This document shows, in pieces, positions 1-8,108 of a stretch of 64,000 bases of DNA. The DNA lies in contig NZ_FNVT01000019.1 of assembly GCF_900108335.1 (NCBI RefSeq), forward strand, positions 186,001 to 250,000, written 5' to 3'. The position numbers and the translations under genes are program-made. Source of the stretch: Nonomuraea solani. Lineage in GTDB: Bacteria; Actinomycetota; Actinomycetes; Streptosporangiales; Streptosporangiaceae. Positions within the stretch are counted from its first letter, which is position 1; each line of letters starts with the position of its first letter. The notes below the pieces were generated by a model that did no database searches, was not told where the DNA came from, and worked only from the letters and a program-made list of their open reading frames with translations.

Positions 1-1725
1 GCCACCTCCTCGCGCGTCTGGCCCGCCGCCACGCTGCCCGACCGCAATCCGTACGTGCTGGCCCTGCTCTCCTCCTGGGGCGCCGGCGAGCCGCCCGCCC
101 GCATCGCCGGCTGGAGCGTCGGCGAGTTCCTGCGCAGGCACGACGGCATCGACCGGTACGGCGACCCGGCCCCGACGCTGGCGGCGATCGACCAGGCGGA
201 GACGTTCCTGCGGCAGTCGCCCTCCTACGAGCACCACCGCGCCCACTTCCTCGACGAGCTGTTCGAGACGCTGGAGCGGCATCCCCGCCTGCACCTGCTG
301 CTGTCGGTGCGCACCGACTACCTCGACGACCTGCTGCACGTGCTGAAGGGGTACGGCAGTCCCGGTTACGCCGAGTTCGGCCTGCGGGCGTTCAGCCCGG
401 AGCAGGCCGCCGCGGTCGTTAACAGGTCCATGGAGGTGGCCGGCCACCGGGCGGCCCCGCAGCGGGTCGCCGAGCTGGTCGAGGAGCTGCGCAACATCCG
501 TGACGACACCGGGCACGTGCGCGAGCGGTCGCCGGAACGGGACATCGATCCGCTGCTCTTACAGGTGGCCGGCAGCCATCTGTGGGGTGATCCGCCCGAT
601 CGGGAGCGGTTCATGAACGCGCGGCTCGACGTCGAGGTCGATCGGGCGCTGAACGGGTTCTGCGCGCGGGCCCTGGCGGAGGTGGCCGCCGACTACGAGC
701 TGTCGCCGTACCGGCTGGAGACCTGGCTGCGGCAGAAGATCCTGCACGACAGCCGCAGGTTCGCGCCGCTGGTGGAGGTGCGCGGGGTGCTGCTGCACGC
801 GCTGGAGGACCACCGTCTGCTCAAGGCCCTGCAACAGCACGGCCTCCGCCTGCACCAGCTGCGCAGGCGGCGGCTGGCGGCCCCGCTGCGCCGGCTCGAC
901 GCCACGCAGTGGCCCGCGCCGTCGGCGGATCCGGCGGCGCGGCTGAGCGCCGCCGTCCGGGCCTGCTGGGAGGGCCAGCCGGAGCGGGCCCGCAGGATCG
1001 CCGAGGAGGCCGCCTTCGCCGCCCCGGGAACCGCGTTGCGCGTACGCGCCGACCTGCAGTCGCTGCTCGGCAACATCGCCTACGAGCAGGACGAGCTGGA
1101 CGAGGCGGTCGCCCGCTACCGTGAGGCCGCCAAGCTGTACGAGGCGCTGCCCGACGGCACGGCCGTGGGCTGGACGCTGACGGCCATCGGCCGGATCGCC
1201 CTGGCGCAGGACAAGCAGAGCGACGCCATCGAGGAGCTGCACGCGGCGCTCGGCCGCTCACCCCATGACCTGGTCGTGCGGACCACGCTCGGCCAGGTGC
1301 TCTGGGAGGCCGGGGAGCCGCAGGCCGCGATCACCGTGCTGACCGACGTGATCGACCGCGAGGGCGACGCCTCCGAGGCTCGGCGCACGCGGGGCGAGAT
1401 CCTGGCCGATCTGGGGCAGGCCACGTCGGCGCTGCAGGACATCGGGCAGTCCGCCAGCCGCTGGCCGCAACCGTCCACCCGCGCCGCCCGCGCGCTGGCC
1501 CTGGCCACGCTGGACCGGGTCGAGGCGGCCGGGGAGGAGCTCAGCTCCGCCATCGCCGAGGCCGAGGACAACGGGCCCGCCCTGCTGCGGGCCGCCCGTG
1601 TGCACGAGCTGACCGGCGACGTCACCACGGCGGCCGAGTTCGCGGACCAGGCGATCTCTGCGCGGCACCCGAGGCTGCCGCGGCACCAGCGCAAGACCGC
1701 CGAGCACCTGCGCGACGGCGCCTGA
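1..1725 (+). CDS. nSTAND-type NTPase with C-terminal TPR repeats (5' end outside window)
   Basis: The reading frame is open from the first base, so the N-terminus lies upstream; the GTG at 55 is internal. The visible 574 residues show the back half of a STAND NTPase: a Walker-B-like stretch (PTLAAIDQAE), then the sensor-like LLLSVRTDYLDDLL and the conserved AFSPEQAAAVV and IDPLLLQVAG segments of the nSTAND1 family. From about residue 305 the protein becomes Ala/Glu-rich helical hairpins (LGNIAYEQDELDEAVARYREA and similar), which I read as five to six TPRs. STAND proteins are oligomerising signal-transduction ATPases. The effector domain should be at the missing N-terminus. It is translationally coupled to the next gene (TGATG, one shared base). 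Family assignment is solid; role unknown. Confidence 0.8.
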   Translation, partial: ATSSRVWPAATLPDRNPYVLALLSSWGAGEPPARIAGWSVGEFLRRHDGIDRYGDPAPTLAAIDQAETFLRQSPSYEHHRAHFLDELFETLERHPRLHLLLSVRTDYLDDLLHVLKGYGSPGYAEFGLRAFSPEQAAAVVNRSMEVAGHRAAPQRVAELVEELRNIRDDTGHVRERSPERDIDPLLLQVAGSHLWGDPPDRERFMNARLDVEVDRALNGFCARALAEVAADYELSPYRLETWLRQKILHDSRRFAPLVEVRGVLLHALEDHRLLKALQQHGLRLHQLRRRRLAAPLRRLDATQWPAPSADPAARLSAAVRACWEGQPERARRIAEEAAFAAPGTALRVRADLQSLLGNIAYEQDELDEAVARYREAAKLYEALPDGTAVGWTLTAIGRIALAQDKQSDAIEELHAALGRSPHDLVVRTTLGQVLWEAGEPQAAITVLTDVIDREGDASEARRTRGEILADLGQATSALQDIGQSASRWPQPSTRAARALALATLDRVEAAGEELSSAIAEAEDNGPALLRAARVHELTGDVTTAAEFADQAISARHPRLPRHQRKTAEHLRDGA

Positions 1726-2258
1726 TGTCCGACATCGCGCTCGTGGCCCTGATCACCGGCTCGGCCACGTTCCTGGCCGCGCTGTGCGGCGCGAGCTGGA
1801 CCACGATCACCGAACGGGTGAAGGCCAGACACGCCCGGCTGGCGGCGGAGGAGCAGCGGCGGGCCGACGCGCTCAAGGCGCGCGAAACCGCGCTGCGCGC
1901 CGCGCTCGCCGAGGTGCAGTCGGCGGTGCTGAAGCTCGGGATCACGCTGGGCATCGTGCTCGACATGCGGCTCAACGGCCACGCCCGGCTGGACGGAGAA
2001 GACCTGCCCACGCAGATCCGCCAGGCGCGCACGGAGTACTGGGCGGCCAAGACCGCGATCAGGCAGCTCCAGCCGCTGTGCCCGCCGAAGGCGGCCGAGC
2101 GGCTGGAGGAGCTGAGCCTGGCGGCGAGCCACGCGTTCGGGTACGCCCGCTCGGTGGCGGGGCCGACGGCGAGCTCGGAGAAGGTCGAGTCGGACCTGGA
2201 GTCGAGCCTGCGCGCGCTGAGCGACTCGCTGTTCGCGAACGGCCAGGTCCCGGTCTGA
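1725..2258 (+). CDS. small membrane-anchored coiled-coil protein coupled to the STAND gene
   Basis: 177 residues. An N-terminal hydrophobic segment (residues 4-24, rich in Ala/Leu/Val) is followed by a highly charged helix (residues 30-60, many Arg/Glu/Ala) that looks like a coiled coil, then a helical C-terminal half. Its ATG shares one base with the TGA of the preceding STAND-TPR gene, so the two are almost certainly co-translated and may work together. No enzymatic motif is visible and I do not recognise the family. The topology suggests a single-pass inner-membrane protein with the charged part in the cytoplasm; this is inference. Confidence 0.7.
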   Translation: MSDIALVALITGSATFLAALCGASWTTITERVKARHARLAAEEQRRADALKARETALRAALAEVQSAVLKLGITLGIVLDMRLNGHARLDGEDLPTQIRQARTEYWAAKTAIRQLQPLCPPKAAERLEELSLAASHAFGYARSVAGPTASSEKVESDLESSLRALSDSLFANGQVPV

Positions 2259-2533
2259 TACGGGGTCTGATGAAGGGCTGAAGTCAGTCCGGAGTGAGGG
2301 GGGCGAGCAGTCCGGCGCCCACACCGCAGGCGGTCCCGTATCGCGGTTCCCGGATGCTCACCCGTGAAATGCCGTGCGTGCCGGATCATGTCACCTCCCC
2401 TTGCGTGCACCCCGTCTTCCCCGCCCATGAGGGACGAAACGGCACGTCACAGCGTTACGCCCCGTTTCACAGCTCTCATGTGGGTATGAGCAGCGAATCC
2501 GCTTTCGCGGGTAATCACGAGGGGAGAACGAGG

Positions 2534-2845
2534 ATGCCTCGCGGATCGAGTTCGAAGAGGGAACGCCAGTACAGCCACATCAAGGACAGCGCCCAGAAGC
2601 GGGGGACGAGCAAGAAGCGGGCGACGGAGATGGCGTCCCGCACGGTCAACAAGCAGCGCGCCAAGGCCGGTGAGTCGAAGACCTCCGGCCGTACGTCGGC
2701 GACGAGCACGCTGCGCTCGCGTTCCGGCGGCAACGGTCGCATCAGTGGTCGTACGCGGGACCAGTTGTACGCCGAAGCCCAGCGCCGTGACATCAAGGGC
2801 CGCTCGCAGATGACCAAAGCCCAGTTGGAGAAGGCTCTCCGCTAG
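2534..2845 (+). CDS. small basic protein with Rho-N/SAP-like C-terminal motif
   Basis: The start is ATG 2534, preceded by GGGGAGAACGAGG. An earlier in-frame start at 2294 would add about 80 residues of low-quality sequence and is not chosen. The product has 103 residues, is very rich in Lys/Arg/Ser/Thr in the first 75, and ends with a helix-loop-helix (RTRDQLYAEAQRRDIKGRS...) of the Rho-termination-factor N-terminal type. Such proteins are common in actinomycetes, often annotated as plasmid stabilisation or Rho-N domain proteins, and probably bind nucleic acid. It is monocistronic, with a GC-rich hairpin 29 bases after the stop. The 275-base gap upstream (2259-2533) shows no other gene. Confidence 0.75.
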   Translation: MPRGSSSKRERQYSHIKDSAQKRGTSKKRATEMASRTVNKQRAKAGESKTSGRTSATSTLRSRSGGNGRISGRTRDQLYAEAQRRDIKGRSQMTKAQLEKALR

Positions 2846-2873
2846 CGGCCGCAGCCGACGCGGGGGTAACGGC

Positions 2874-2901
2874 TGCCCGCCAGCGTCCGACCTGGCGGGC
2901 A
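2874..2901. terminator. GC-rich hairpin after the Rho-N-like gene
   Basis: TGCCCGCCAG and CTGGCGGGCA form a perfect 10-bp stem with an 8-base loop between two genes on the same strand. There is no T-run, so it may be a processing or Rho-assisted stop rather than a classical intrinsic terminator. Confidence 0.5.
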
Positions 2902-2998
2902 CCAAGTTCAGCGGGAACGGCGCCGTCGTTTCATCCCGGACGGACGGGGAAGACGGTGCACCCCGACCCGACAAACCCCCACCCCCGAAAGAGGAGAC

Positions 2999-3472
2999 AT
3001 GGACGCCATCGTGCTGCTCAAAGAGGATCACAAGAACGTCGAGGCCCTGTTCAAGAAGTTCGAGCAGGCCGGCGAACGCGCCCACGTCGAGAAGCGGCGG
3101 CTCGTGGACCAGATCACCCAGGAGCTCGTCACGCACGCGTACATCGAAGAGGAGATCTTCTACCCGGCGGCTCGCGCGAAGGTCCCCGAGACGAGCGACC
3201 ACGTGCTGGAGAGCGTCGAGGAGCACCACGTCGTGGTGTGGATCCTCTCGGAGCTGAAGGACCTCGACCCCGCGGACGAACATTTCACCGCGAAGGTGAC
3301 GGTGCTCATCGAGAACGTCCGCCACCACGTCGAGGAAGAGGAGAAGGAGTGGTTCCCGCAGGTCCGGGAGGCGATGGGCCGTAAGGAGCTGCAGGCGCTG
3401 GGCGAGCGCATGGCCAAGGCCAAGGCCGACGCGCCCAGCGAACCACTGGCGGTCAGGAGCGCCAAGGCCTGA
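2999..3472 (+). CDS. hemerythrin HHE-domain protein
   Basis: 157 residues with an AAAGAGGAGAC ribosome site directly before the ATG. The hemerythrin iron ligands are visible as KEDHKNVE near the N-terminus, HAYIEEEIFYP around residues 48-58, VEEHHVVVW around 78-86 and RHHVEEEEKEWFP around 111-123. These fit a four-helix bundle binding a di-iron centre. Proteins of this family sense or bind O2, NO or peroxide and are cytoplasmic. The Lys/Ala-rich C-terminal tail is outside the fold. It stands alone between a Rho-N-like gene and a convergent membrane protein, so context does not narrow its role. Confidence 0.9.
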   Translation: MDAIVLLKEDHKNVEALFKKFEQAGERAHVEKRRLVDQITQELVTHAYIEEEIFYPAARAKVPETSDHVLESVEEHHVVVWILSELKDLDPADEHFTAKVTVLIENVRHHVEEEEKEWFPQVREAMGRKELQALGERMAKAKADAPSEPLAVRSAKA

Positions 3473-3488
3473 TCCCGGGGCGGCTTCG

Positions 3489-3974
3489 TCACGCGAACAG
3501 GAGATAGAGCAGCAGCGCGGCCAGGGCCGCCAGGGCCGGCCAGAACAACCAGGTCCTGGCCGGTTCGGCATCCGTGTCCGGAGAGGGCGGATGTCCCCGG
3601 CCGGCGGCCACGGAGTCCCAGTCGCCGGGCGTGTCGCGTTCCGTGAACCTGCGGATGATCAGCAGCAGGACCGGTAACGCCACGCCCGCCAGCGTCAGGG
3701 CGGCGCCGGGCACCGGGTCCGGGGTGATCGTCGCCAGCCGGATCCCGCCCATGACCAGGACGGCCGCGAGCCCGAGCGCCACGGCCGAGCCACGGGTCAG
3801 GTTCATCGCCAGCGCCGCCCTGAGGGCGCCCAGCGCCACGGTCAGCGGGCTGATCTCCAGCTCCGGAGCCCCCGCCCCGGCGGCCAGCCACTGCTCCCGG
3901 TAGCGCTCGCGCCGCGCCCGGCCGGGCAGGATGGCGGCCGCCGTGACGATGATGCCACGGCTCAACGCGTCCAC
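3489..3974 (-). CDS. membrane protein paired with PadR-like regulator
   Basis: 161 residues from a GTG start one base after the stop of the upstream PadR-like gene, so the two are co-transcribed. Three to four hydrophobic segments are visible: residues about 60-80, 88-108 and 143-161, plus a weaker one at the N-terminus. A soluble Arg/Gly-rich loop lies before the last segment. No transport or catalytic motif is seen. PadR-plus-membrane-protein pairs are common in actinomycetes, and the regulator typically controls its partner. Function unknown. Confidence 0.7.
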   Translation of the reverse strand: MDALSRGIIVTAAAILPGRARRERYREQWLAAGAGAPELEISPLTVALGALRAALAMNLTRGSAVALGLAAVLVMGGIRLATITPDPVPGAALTLAGVALPVLLLIIRRFTERDTPGDWDSVAAGRGHPPSPDTDAEPARTWLFWPALAALAALLLYLLFA

Positions 3975-3975
3975 C

Positions 3976-4326
3976 TCAGACTCCCGGCTGGGGCAGGCCC
4001 TCGCCGACGACCCCCGGCTGGGGCAGGCTCTGGCCGATCGGCTGGTGCGCGGCCGCCGCGTGTGCGGCGACGGCGCGGCGGGCGGCGGGCAGGGCGTCGC
4101 CCGTCAGCCGGTAGAGCCGCCGGCGTGGCCCTTCCCGTACGGAGTCCGCCTCCCAGGCGGAGGTCACCCATCCGCTGCGCTCCAGCCGGTCGAGCACGAG
4201 ATAGACGCTCCCCGGGGCCCGGCCCGACGCCTTGACGATCTCCAGGTCCCACCGTGCGTTCAGGTCGGCCATCAGGGCTTCGATCACGTCAACGGTGGCG
4301 GGGGTGATCGTCGGCAGCGGCTGCAT
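3976..4326 (-). CDS. PadR-family transcriptional regulator
   Basis: 116 residues from ATG 4326; a GTG three codons earlier is possible. The winged-helix core reads DVIEALMADLNARWDLEI, then SVYLVLDRLERSGWVTSAWE and RRRLYRLTGDAL, typical of PadR/Lin1-type repressors: the recognition helix follows the Gly-x-Val-Tyr turn and the wing ends at the Arg-rich strand. The C-terminal dimerisation helix is short and replaced by a duplicated QxLPQPGV sequence caused by a 30-bp tandem repeat in the DNA. It likely represses its own operon with the membrane protein downstream. Confidence 0.8.
   Translation of the reverse strand: MQPLPTITPATVDVIEALMADLNARWDLEIVKASGRAPGSVYLVLDRLERSGWVTSAWEADSVREGPRRRLYRLTGDALPAARRAVAAHAAAAHQPIGQSLPQPGVVGEGLPQPGV
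3983..4042. repeat. two tandem 30-bp copies at the 3' end of the PadR gene
   Basis: Units 3983-4012 and 4013-4042 share CCCGGCTGGGGCAGGC at their start and differ by only a few bases further on. The unit is a multiple of three, so the reading frame of the regulator is kept and its last residues are duplicated (LPQPGV twice). It looks like a recent slippage duplication. Confidence 0.8.
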
Positions 4327-4368
4327 GATCACCACTCTACGGCGGACGGGCGAGCCCCGAGTGGCCGC

Positions 4369-5301
4369 TCAGCGGAACCGATTCGCCGCCTCGACCGCCG
4401 CCGCCACCATGTCGGCCCCGCCGTGTCCCTCGTCGATGACCACGAGGTCGCCGCCGGGCCAGTTCTTGCTCAGTTCCCAGGCCGTGTCCAGAGGGCTGCT
4501 CACGTCGTACCGGCCGTGGATCATCGCGCCGGGGATGCCCCTCAGCAGGTGGGCGTTCTCCACGAGATCGTCCTTCTCGGACAGGAAACAGTCGTTGGCC
4601 CAGTAGTGGGTCACCAGCCGCGCGAACGTCATGCGGAAGGCGGGATCGTCGAACAGCGGGCTCGGCCGGTGCTTGGGGTCGAGACTCACGTGCGTGTCCT
4701 CCCACGCGCACCAGTCGCGGGCCGCCCGCTCGCAGGTCAGCGGGTCGTTCAGCAGCCTGGCGTAGGCGGCGGCCAGGTCGCCGTCGCGGTCCTGCTCCGG
4801 TACGGCGTCGCGGAACCGTTCCCACTGCCGGGGGAAGATCCGCCCGACGTCGCGGGTGATCCACTCGATCTCGGTGCGGCGGCCCGCCGTGACCGAGTAC
4901 AGGATCAGCTCGCTCACCCGCTCCGGATACCGCTGCGCGTAGGCCAGGCTCAGCGCCGAACCCCACGACGCCCCGAGCGGTTGCCACCTCTCGATGCCCA
5001 GGTGCGTGCGCAGCAGCTCCATGTCGGCGATGAGGTGCTCGGTGGTGTTGACCGACAGGTCGGTCTCCAGCAGCCCGGCGTCCGGCGTGCTCCGGCCGCA
5101 CCCCCGCTGGTGGAACATGACGATCCGGTACGCCTCCGGATCGTGGAAGCGCCGCCCGTGCTTGGAGAACGGCGCGCCGGGCCCGCCGTGCACGATCACC
5201 GCCGGCTTGCCGGCCGGGTTCCCGCTGACCTCCCAGTAGATCCCGTTACCGTCGCCGACGTCGAGCATGCCCTGGTCGTAGGGCTCGATCGGGGAGTACA
5301 T
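4369..5301 (-). CDS. pip: proline iminopeptidase
   Basis: 310 residues from ATG 5301. It is an alpha/beta-hydrolase of peptidase family S33 that removes N-terminal proline from peptides. The oxyanion motif HGGPG is at about residue 40. The nucleophile elbow is GASWGS rather than the usual GGSWGS. The catalytic Asp lies in HGRYDVSSP and the His in DEGHGG near the C-terminus. Length and motif order match the bacterial monomeric type, with no signal peptide. It stands alone between a PadR operon and an MFS gene. An N-terminal extension from an upstream TTG is possible but not supported by a ribosome site. Confidence 0.9.
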   Translation of the reverse strand: MYSPIEPYDQGMLDVGDGNGIYWEVSGNPAGKPAVIVHGGPGAPFSKHGRRFHDPEAYRIVMFHQRGCGRSTPDAGLLETDLSVNTTEHLIADMELLRTHLGIERWQPLGASWGSALSLAYAQRYPERVSELILYSVTAGRRTEIEWITRDVGRIFPRQWERFRDAVPEQDRDGDLAAAYARLLNDPLTCERAARDWCAWEDTHVSLDPKHRPSPLFDDPAFRMTFARLVTHYWANDCFLSEKDDLVENAHLLRGIPGAMIHGRYDVSSPLDTAWELSKNWPGGDLVVIDEGHGGADMVAAAVEAANRFR

Positions 5302-5319
5302 GGCCGACAAGCGTAGGGC

Positions 5320-6609
5320 TCAGCCGCGCCCGCCGCGGGCGACCCAGGCCAGGGCGGCGCGCACCCGGGTGCAGCGCTCGACCGGGCGCGGCGCCATGAT
5401 CGTGATGGCCACCGCGAGCGCCGCGACCACCACCGCGACCAGGATGACGGCGTCCTGCGTGCCAAGCTCGGCGATGACGTATCCGCTGGCCAGCGCGCCG
5501 AGCGGGACGGCGCTGCCGGACAGGAACCGCCCGGCGCCGGTGACCCGGCCGTACAGGTGCTGCGGCACCCGCTCGGCCTGGTAGAGGGCGAGCGCGACGT
5601 TGAGGTGCGCGCCGGTGAACCCGATGCCGCCCCACACGAGCGGCAGCGCGAAGACCGCGTAGAAGAGCGTGCCCGGCTCCATCAGGGCGAGCACCAAGCT
5701 GAGCGCCATCCACGACCACACGCTCTGCACGATCATCTTGCGCTGGTCCTTCTGCCGCCGCAGGAGCCGCGGCGCCGTGAACGCGCCCACCACCCCGCCG
5801 AACCCCGACGCGGCGATCAGGCAGCCGATCACGAACATGGACAACTGCTGCTGGTGCGCCACCATGACGAGCACGAGGCCCAGGGTCTGGAAGCAGAAGT
5901 TGGCCAGGGCGCACACCACCAGCACCGACAGCAGCAGCCGGTCCTCCCCCAGGAACCGCAGGCCCGCCCGCAGCTCCTGGGCGCGGCCGGCCATCCGCAG
6001 GGCCTGCCGCCGCCCGGCGGGCTCGGCCGGTTCTTTGCGCATCTTGGCGAAGGCGACGACCGACAGGCAGGACGTCAGCGTCTCCATGAGGAACGGCAGG
6101 GCATGGTGCAGGTCGTACAGGAGGCCGCCGAGGGGGCGGCCGAGCAGCCCGGCCCCGTGGACGCGGCCCTCGTTCCTGGCCATCGCGCCGGGCAGGCGCT
6201 CGCCGGGGACCAGCCGCGGGATGAGCGTGGTCTCGGCCGTGCCGCACACGACCAGGCACACGCCCTGCAGGACGGCGATGGCCGGCAGCAGGAAGACCGT
6301 GAGCTCGGTGGTCAGCATGGCCGCGACCACGGAGGCGGCCAGCACGAGGCGGGCCGTCATGGTGACGATGAGGACGCGGCGCCGGTCGGAGTGGTCGATG
6401 AGCACGCCGACCGGCAGGTGGAGCAGGATGCGGGGCAGGGTGCCGGCGGCCGTGACCCAGCCGGCGAACACCGGCGAGCCGGTCAGCGACAGCGCCAGCA
6501 GGGGCGCGGTCACGGTGGCGCTGACGGAGCCGAGCTGGGAGATCGCCGAGCCGCTCCAGAGCAGCCGGAAATCGCGTTGCCACGCGCCGGTCCGTTCGAG
6601 CTCGGCCAC
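5320..6609 (-). CDS. MFS transporter (MFS_3-like efflux family)
   Basis: 429 residues from a GTG start with GGGGATAA upstream. It has the two six-helix halves of a major facilitator. The signature after helix 2 reads VGVLIDHSDRRRVLI (the D-x-x-x-R-R loop) and the central loop around residues 195-215 is basic. The N-terminus (RDFRLLWSGSAISQLGS) is typical of the enterobactin-exporter-like MFS_3 group in actinomycetes, whose substrates are mostly drugs or siderophores. The real substrate cannot be read from the sequence. A second, distantly similar MFS gene lies upstream in the same orientation, with palindromes in the 138-base gap. Confidence 0.85.
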   Translation of the reverse strand: MAELERTGAWQRDFRLLWSGSAISQLGSVSATVTAPLLALSLTGSPVFAGWVTAAGTLPRILLHLPVGVLIDHSDRRRVLIVTMTARLVLAASVVAAMLTTELTVFLLPAIAVLQGVCLVVCGTAETTLIPRLVPGERLPGAMARNEGRVHGAGLLGRPLGGLLYDLHHALPFLMETLTSCLSVVAFAKMRKEPAEPAGRRQALRMAGRAQELRAGLRFLGEDRLLLSVLVVCALANFCFQTLGLVLVMVAHQQQLSMFVIGCLIAASGFGGVVGAFTAPRLLRRQKDQRKMIVQSVWSWMALSLVLALMEPGTLFYAVFALPLVWGGIGFTGAHLNVALALYQAERVPQHLYGRVTGAGRFLSGSAVPLGALASGYVIAELGTQDAVILVAVVVAALAVAITIMAPRPVERCTRVRAALAWVARGGRG

Positions 6610-6696
6610 CTTATTATCCCCAAGGCGCAGGTGACCGGAATGGTCAGAGTGTTCGCTGAGTTGAACCGCGCCGTCGCACCCGCGGTACGATCAGCG

Positions 6697-6708
6697 TCCC
6701 TCGAGGGA
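6697..6708. promoter_or_regulatory. palindrome upstream of MFS gene
   Basis: TCCCTCGAGGGA is a perfect 12-bp palindrome 88 bases upstream of the GTG of the MFS gene at 6609. It could be an operator. No regulator gene is adjacent, so its protein partner is unknown. Confidence 0.4.
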
Positions 6709-6732
6709 ACGTACATTACTTCACCCCATCGG

Positions 6733-6752
6733 CTTAGGGAAATTTCCCTAAG
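6733..6752. promoter_or_regulatory. 20-bp perfect palindrome overlapping an MFS stop codon
   Basis: CTTAGGGAAATTTCCCTAAG is a perfect 20-bp palindrome. It covers the TAG stop (6748-6750) of the upstream MFS gene and lies 123 bases before the next MFS start. As DNA it resembles a dimeric-repressor operator. As RNA it could form a 10-bp stem with almost no loop, so a terminator is less likely. Confidence 0.45.
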
Positions 6753-7956
6753 AGTGGCGCGCGTCGCCGTTCCCCGCCCGCCAGGGCAGCAGGGCGCTCG
6801 TGGCGATCAGCAGGATCCCCGCGACGGCGATCGAGGTCCGCGCGCCGGCGAAGGCGGCCAGCACGCCCCACAGGGCCGTGGTGGCGGCGACGGCCGCCCG
6901 GGAGCCGATCGTCCAGGTGGTGAGAACGCGGGCCATCGTGCGCCGGTCCGCCCGTTGCAGCCGGTACGTCGCCAGCACCGGGTTGAAGACGCCCATGCAC
7001 GTGATCATCGCCATCTCGACCGCCATCACGACGAGGAGCCCGCCCGTGCCGGGCCCGACGAAGGCGAGCCCCACCAGCCAGCACGATCGGCCGACGCCGA
7101 ACCCGAGCATGATCCGCCGCTGCCCGAACCGCCGGACCAGCGGCGCGGACAGCCGGGCGCCCAGGATGCCGCCCAGGCAGGGAATGCCGAAGCCGAGCCC
7201 GTACTCCAAAGGTGTGAACCCCAGCTCGCCCAGCATCAGGTGCAGCAGCGGCGGCCCGGCGGCCATGATGAGCGCGCTGACGAGCACGGCGTTGGCGAAC
7301 AGCAGCCGCAGGTCGCGGTCGGCGGCGATCGCGCGCCACCCCTCGGCGAGCTCGGCCCGCCGGGACCCGCCCGCGACCGGTGCGGGCGGCGGCGGCTCGG
7401 GGGCCGCGATCGCGCGAATGGCCAGCGCGGAGAGCAGGTAGCTGATCGCGTTCGTGAGGATCGTGGCGACGGGCCCCAGCAGGGCGAAGAGCGCGCCGCC
7501 GGCCGGCGGGCCCACGGCCGTCGACACCCACCTGACGGTCTCGAACCGGCCGTTGGCCCGCGTCAGGTGGTGTTCGGGGACGAGCGCCCGCAGATGCGCG
7601 CCACTCGCGCCGATGAACACGATGTCGGCCACGGCGACCACCACGGCCACCAGCAGTAACTGGGGATGGCTCAGCAGGTCCAGGACGTAGGCGACCGGCA
7701 GCGTCAGCAGCACGAGGAAGCGCAGCACGTCGGCACCGATCATCAGCGGCCGCTTGGGACGGAACTCCACCCAGGGCCCCAGCGGCACCGCCAGCAGCGC
7801 ACCGGCCGCGCCGCCCGCCGCCGCGAGCCAGGACACCTGCGCCGCGCTCGCGCCGAGCACGAGGACGGCGAGCAGCGGAAGGGAGTCCAGCGCCAGCCCC
7901 GTGCCCAGGGAGCTGACCGCGAAGGCCCGCCACAACCACCCGAAGTCTCGCCCCAT
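6748..7956 (-). CDS. MFS transporter
   Basis: 402 residues from ATG 7956, preceded by GAAGGGGTG. An upstream start at 8013 would run into the regulatory palindromes and is not chosen. The hydrophobic pattern fits about twelve helices in two halves. The loop after helix 2 (LGPWVEFRPKRPLMI) is a degenerate form of the MFS GxxxDRxGRR motif. A glycine-rich stretch (GLGFGIPCLGGILGARL) starts the second half. It is of the same general drug-efflux type as its downstream neighbour but clearly diverged from it. It is divergent from a FrnE/DsbA-type gene across a 152-base region with nested inverted repeats. Confidence 0.85.
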   Translation of the reverse strand: MGRDFGWLWRAFAVSSLGTGLALDSLPLLAVLVLGASAAQVSWLAAAGGAAGALLAVPLGPWVEFRPKRPLMIGADVLRFLVLLTLPVAYVLDLLSHPQLLLVAVVVAVADIVFIGASGAHLRALVPEHHLTRANGRFETVRWVSTAVGPPAGGALFALLGPVATILTNAISYLLSALAIRAIAAPEPPPPAPVAGGSRRAELAEGWRAIAADRDLRLLFANAVLVSALIMAAGPPLLHLMLGELGFTPLEYGLGFGIPCLGGILGARLSAPLVRRFGQRRIMLGFGVGRSCWLVGLAFVGPGTGGLLVVMAVEMAMITCMGVFNPVLATYRLQRADRRTMARVLTTWTIGSRAAVAATTALWGVLAAFAGARTSIAVAGILLIATSALLPWRAGNGDARHS

Positions 7957-8012
7957 GCCCACCCCTTCGTCCGACGGGTGCTGATCCAACACCGGGAACG
8001 GCGACGGAAACA

Positions 8013-8049
8013 AACAACCGGAACGCCGGTTTCACAACCGCCGGTTGTT
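8013..8049. promoter_or_regulatory. nested inverted repeats between MFS and FrnE-like genes
   Basis: AACAACCGG (8013-8021) and CCGGTTGTT (8041-8049) form one inverted repeat. Inside it, AACCGG-AACG-CCGGTT (8016-8031) and AACC-GCC-GGTT (8036-8046) form two smaller ones. The cluster sits in the divergent promoter region of the MFS and FrnE-like genes, so it is a good candidate for paired repressor sites. No regulator gene is adjacent. Confidence 0.5.
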
Positions 8050-8108
8050 GACCTCAATCGCGGTCGAGCTTGCAGGATGGGCACACCCGATCACTGCGAA
8101 GGACATAT

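Noticed and set aside
5557..7659. 700-codon open frame on the plus strand
   Set aside because: It is the antisense of the two MFS genes, with Arg/Gly/His-rich low-complexity translation and no domain.
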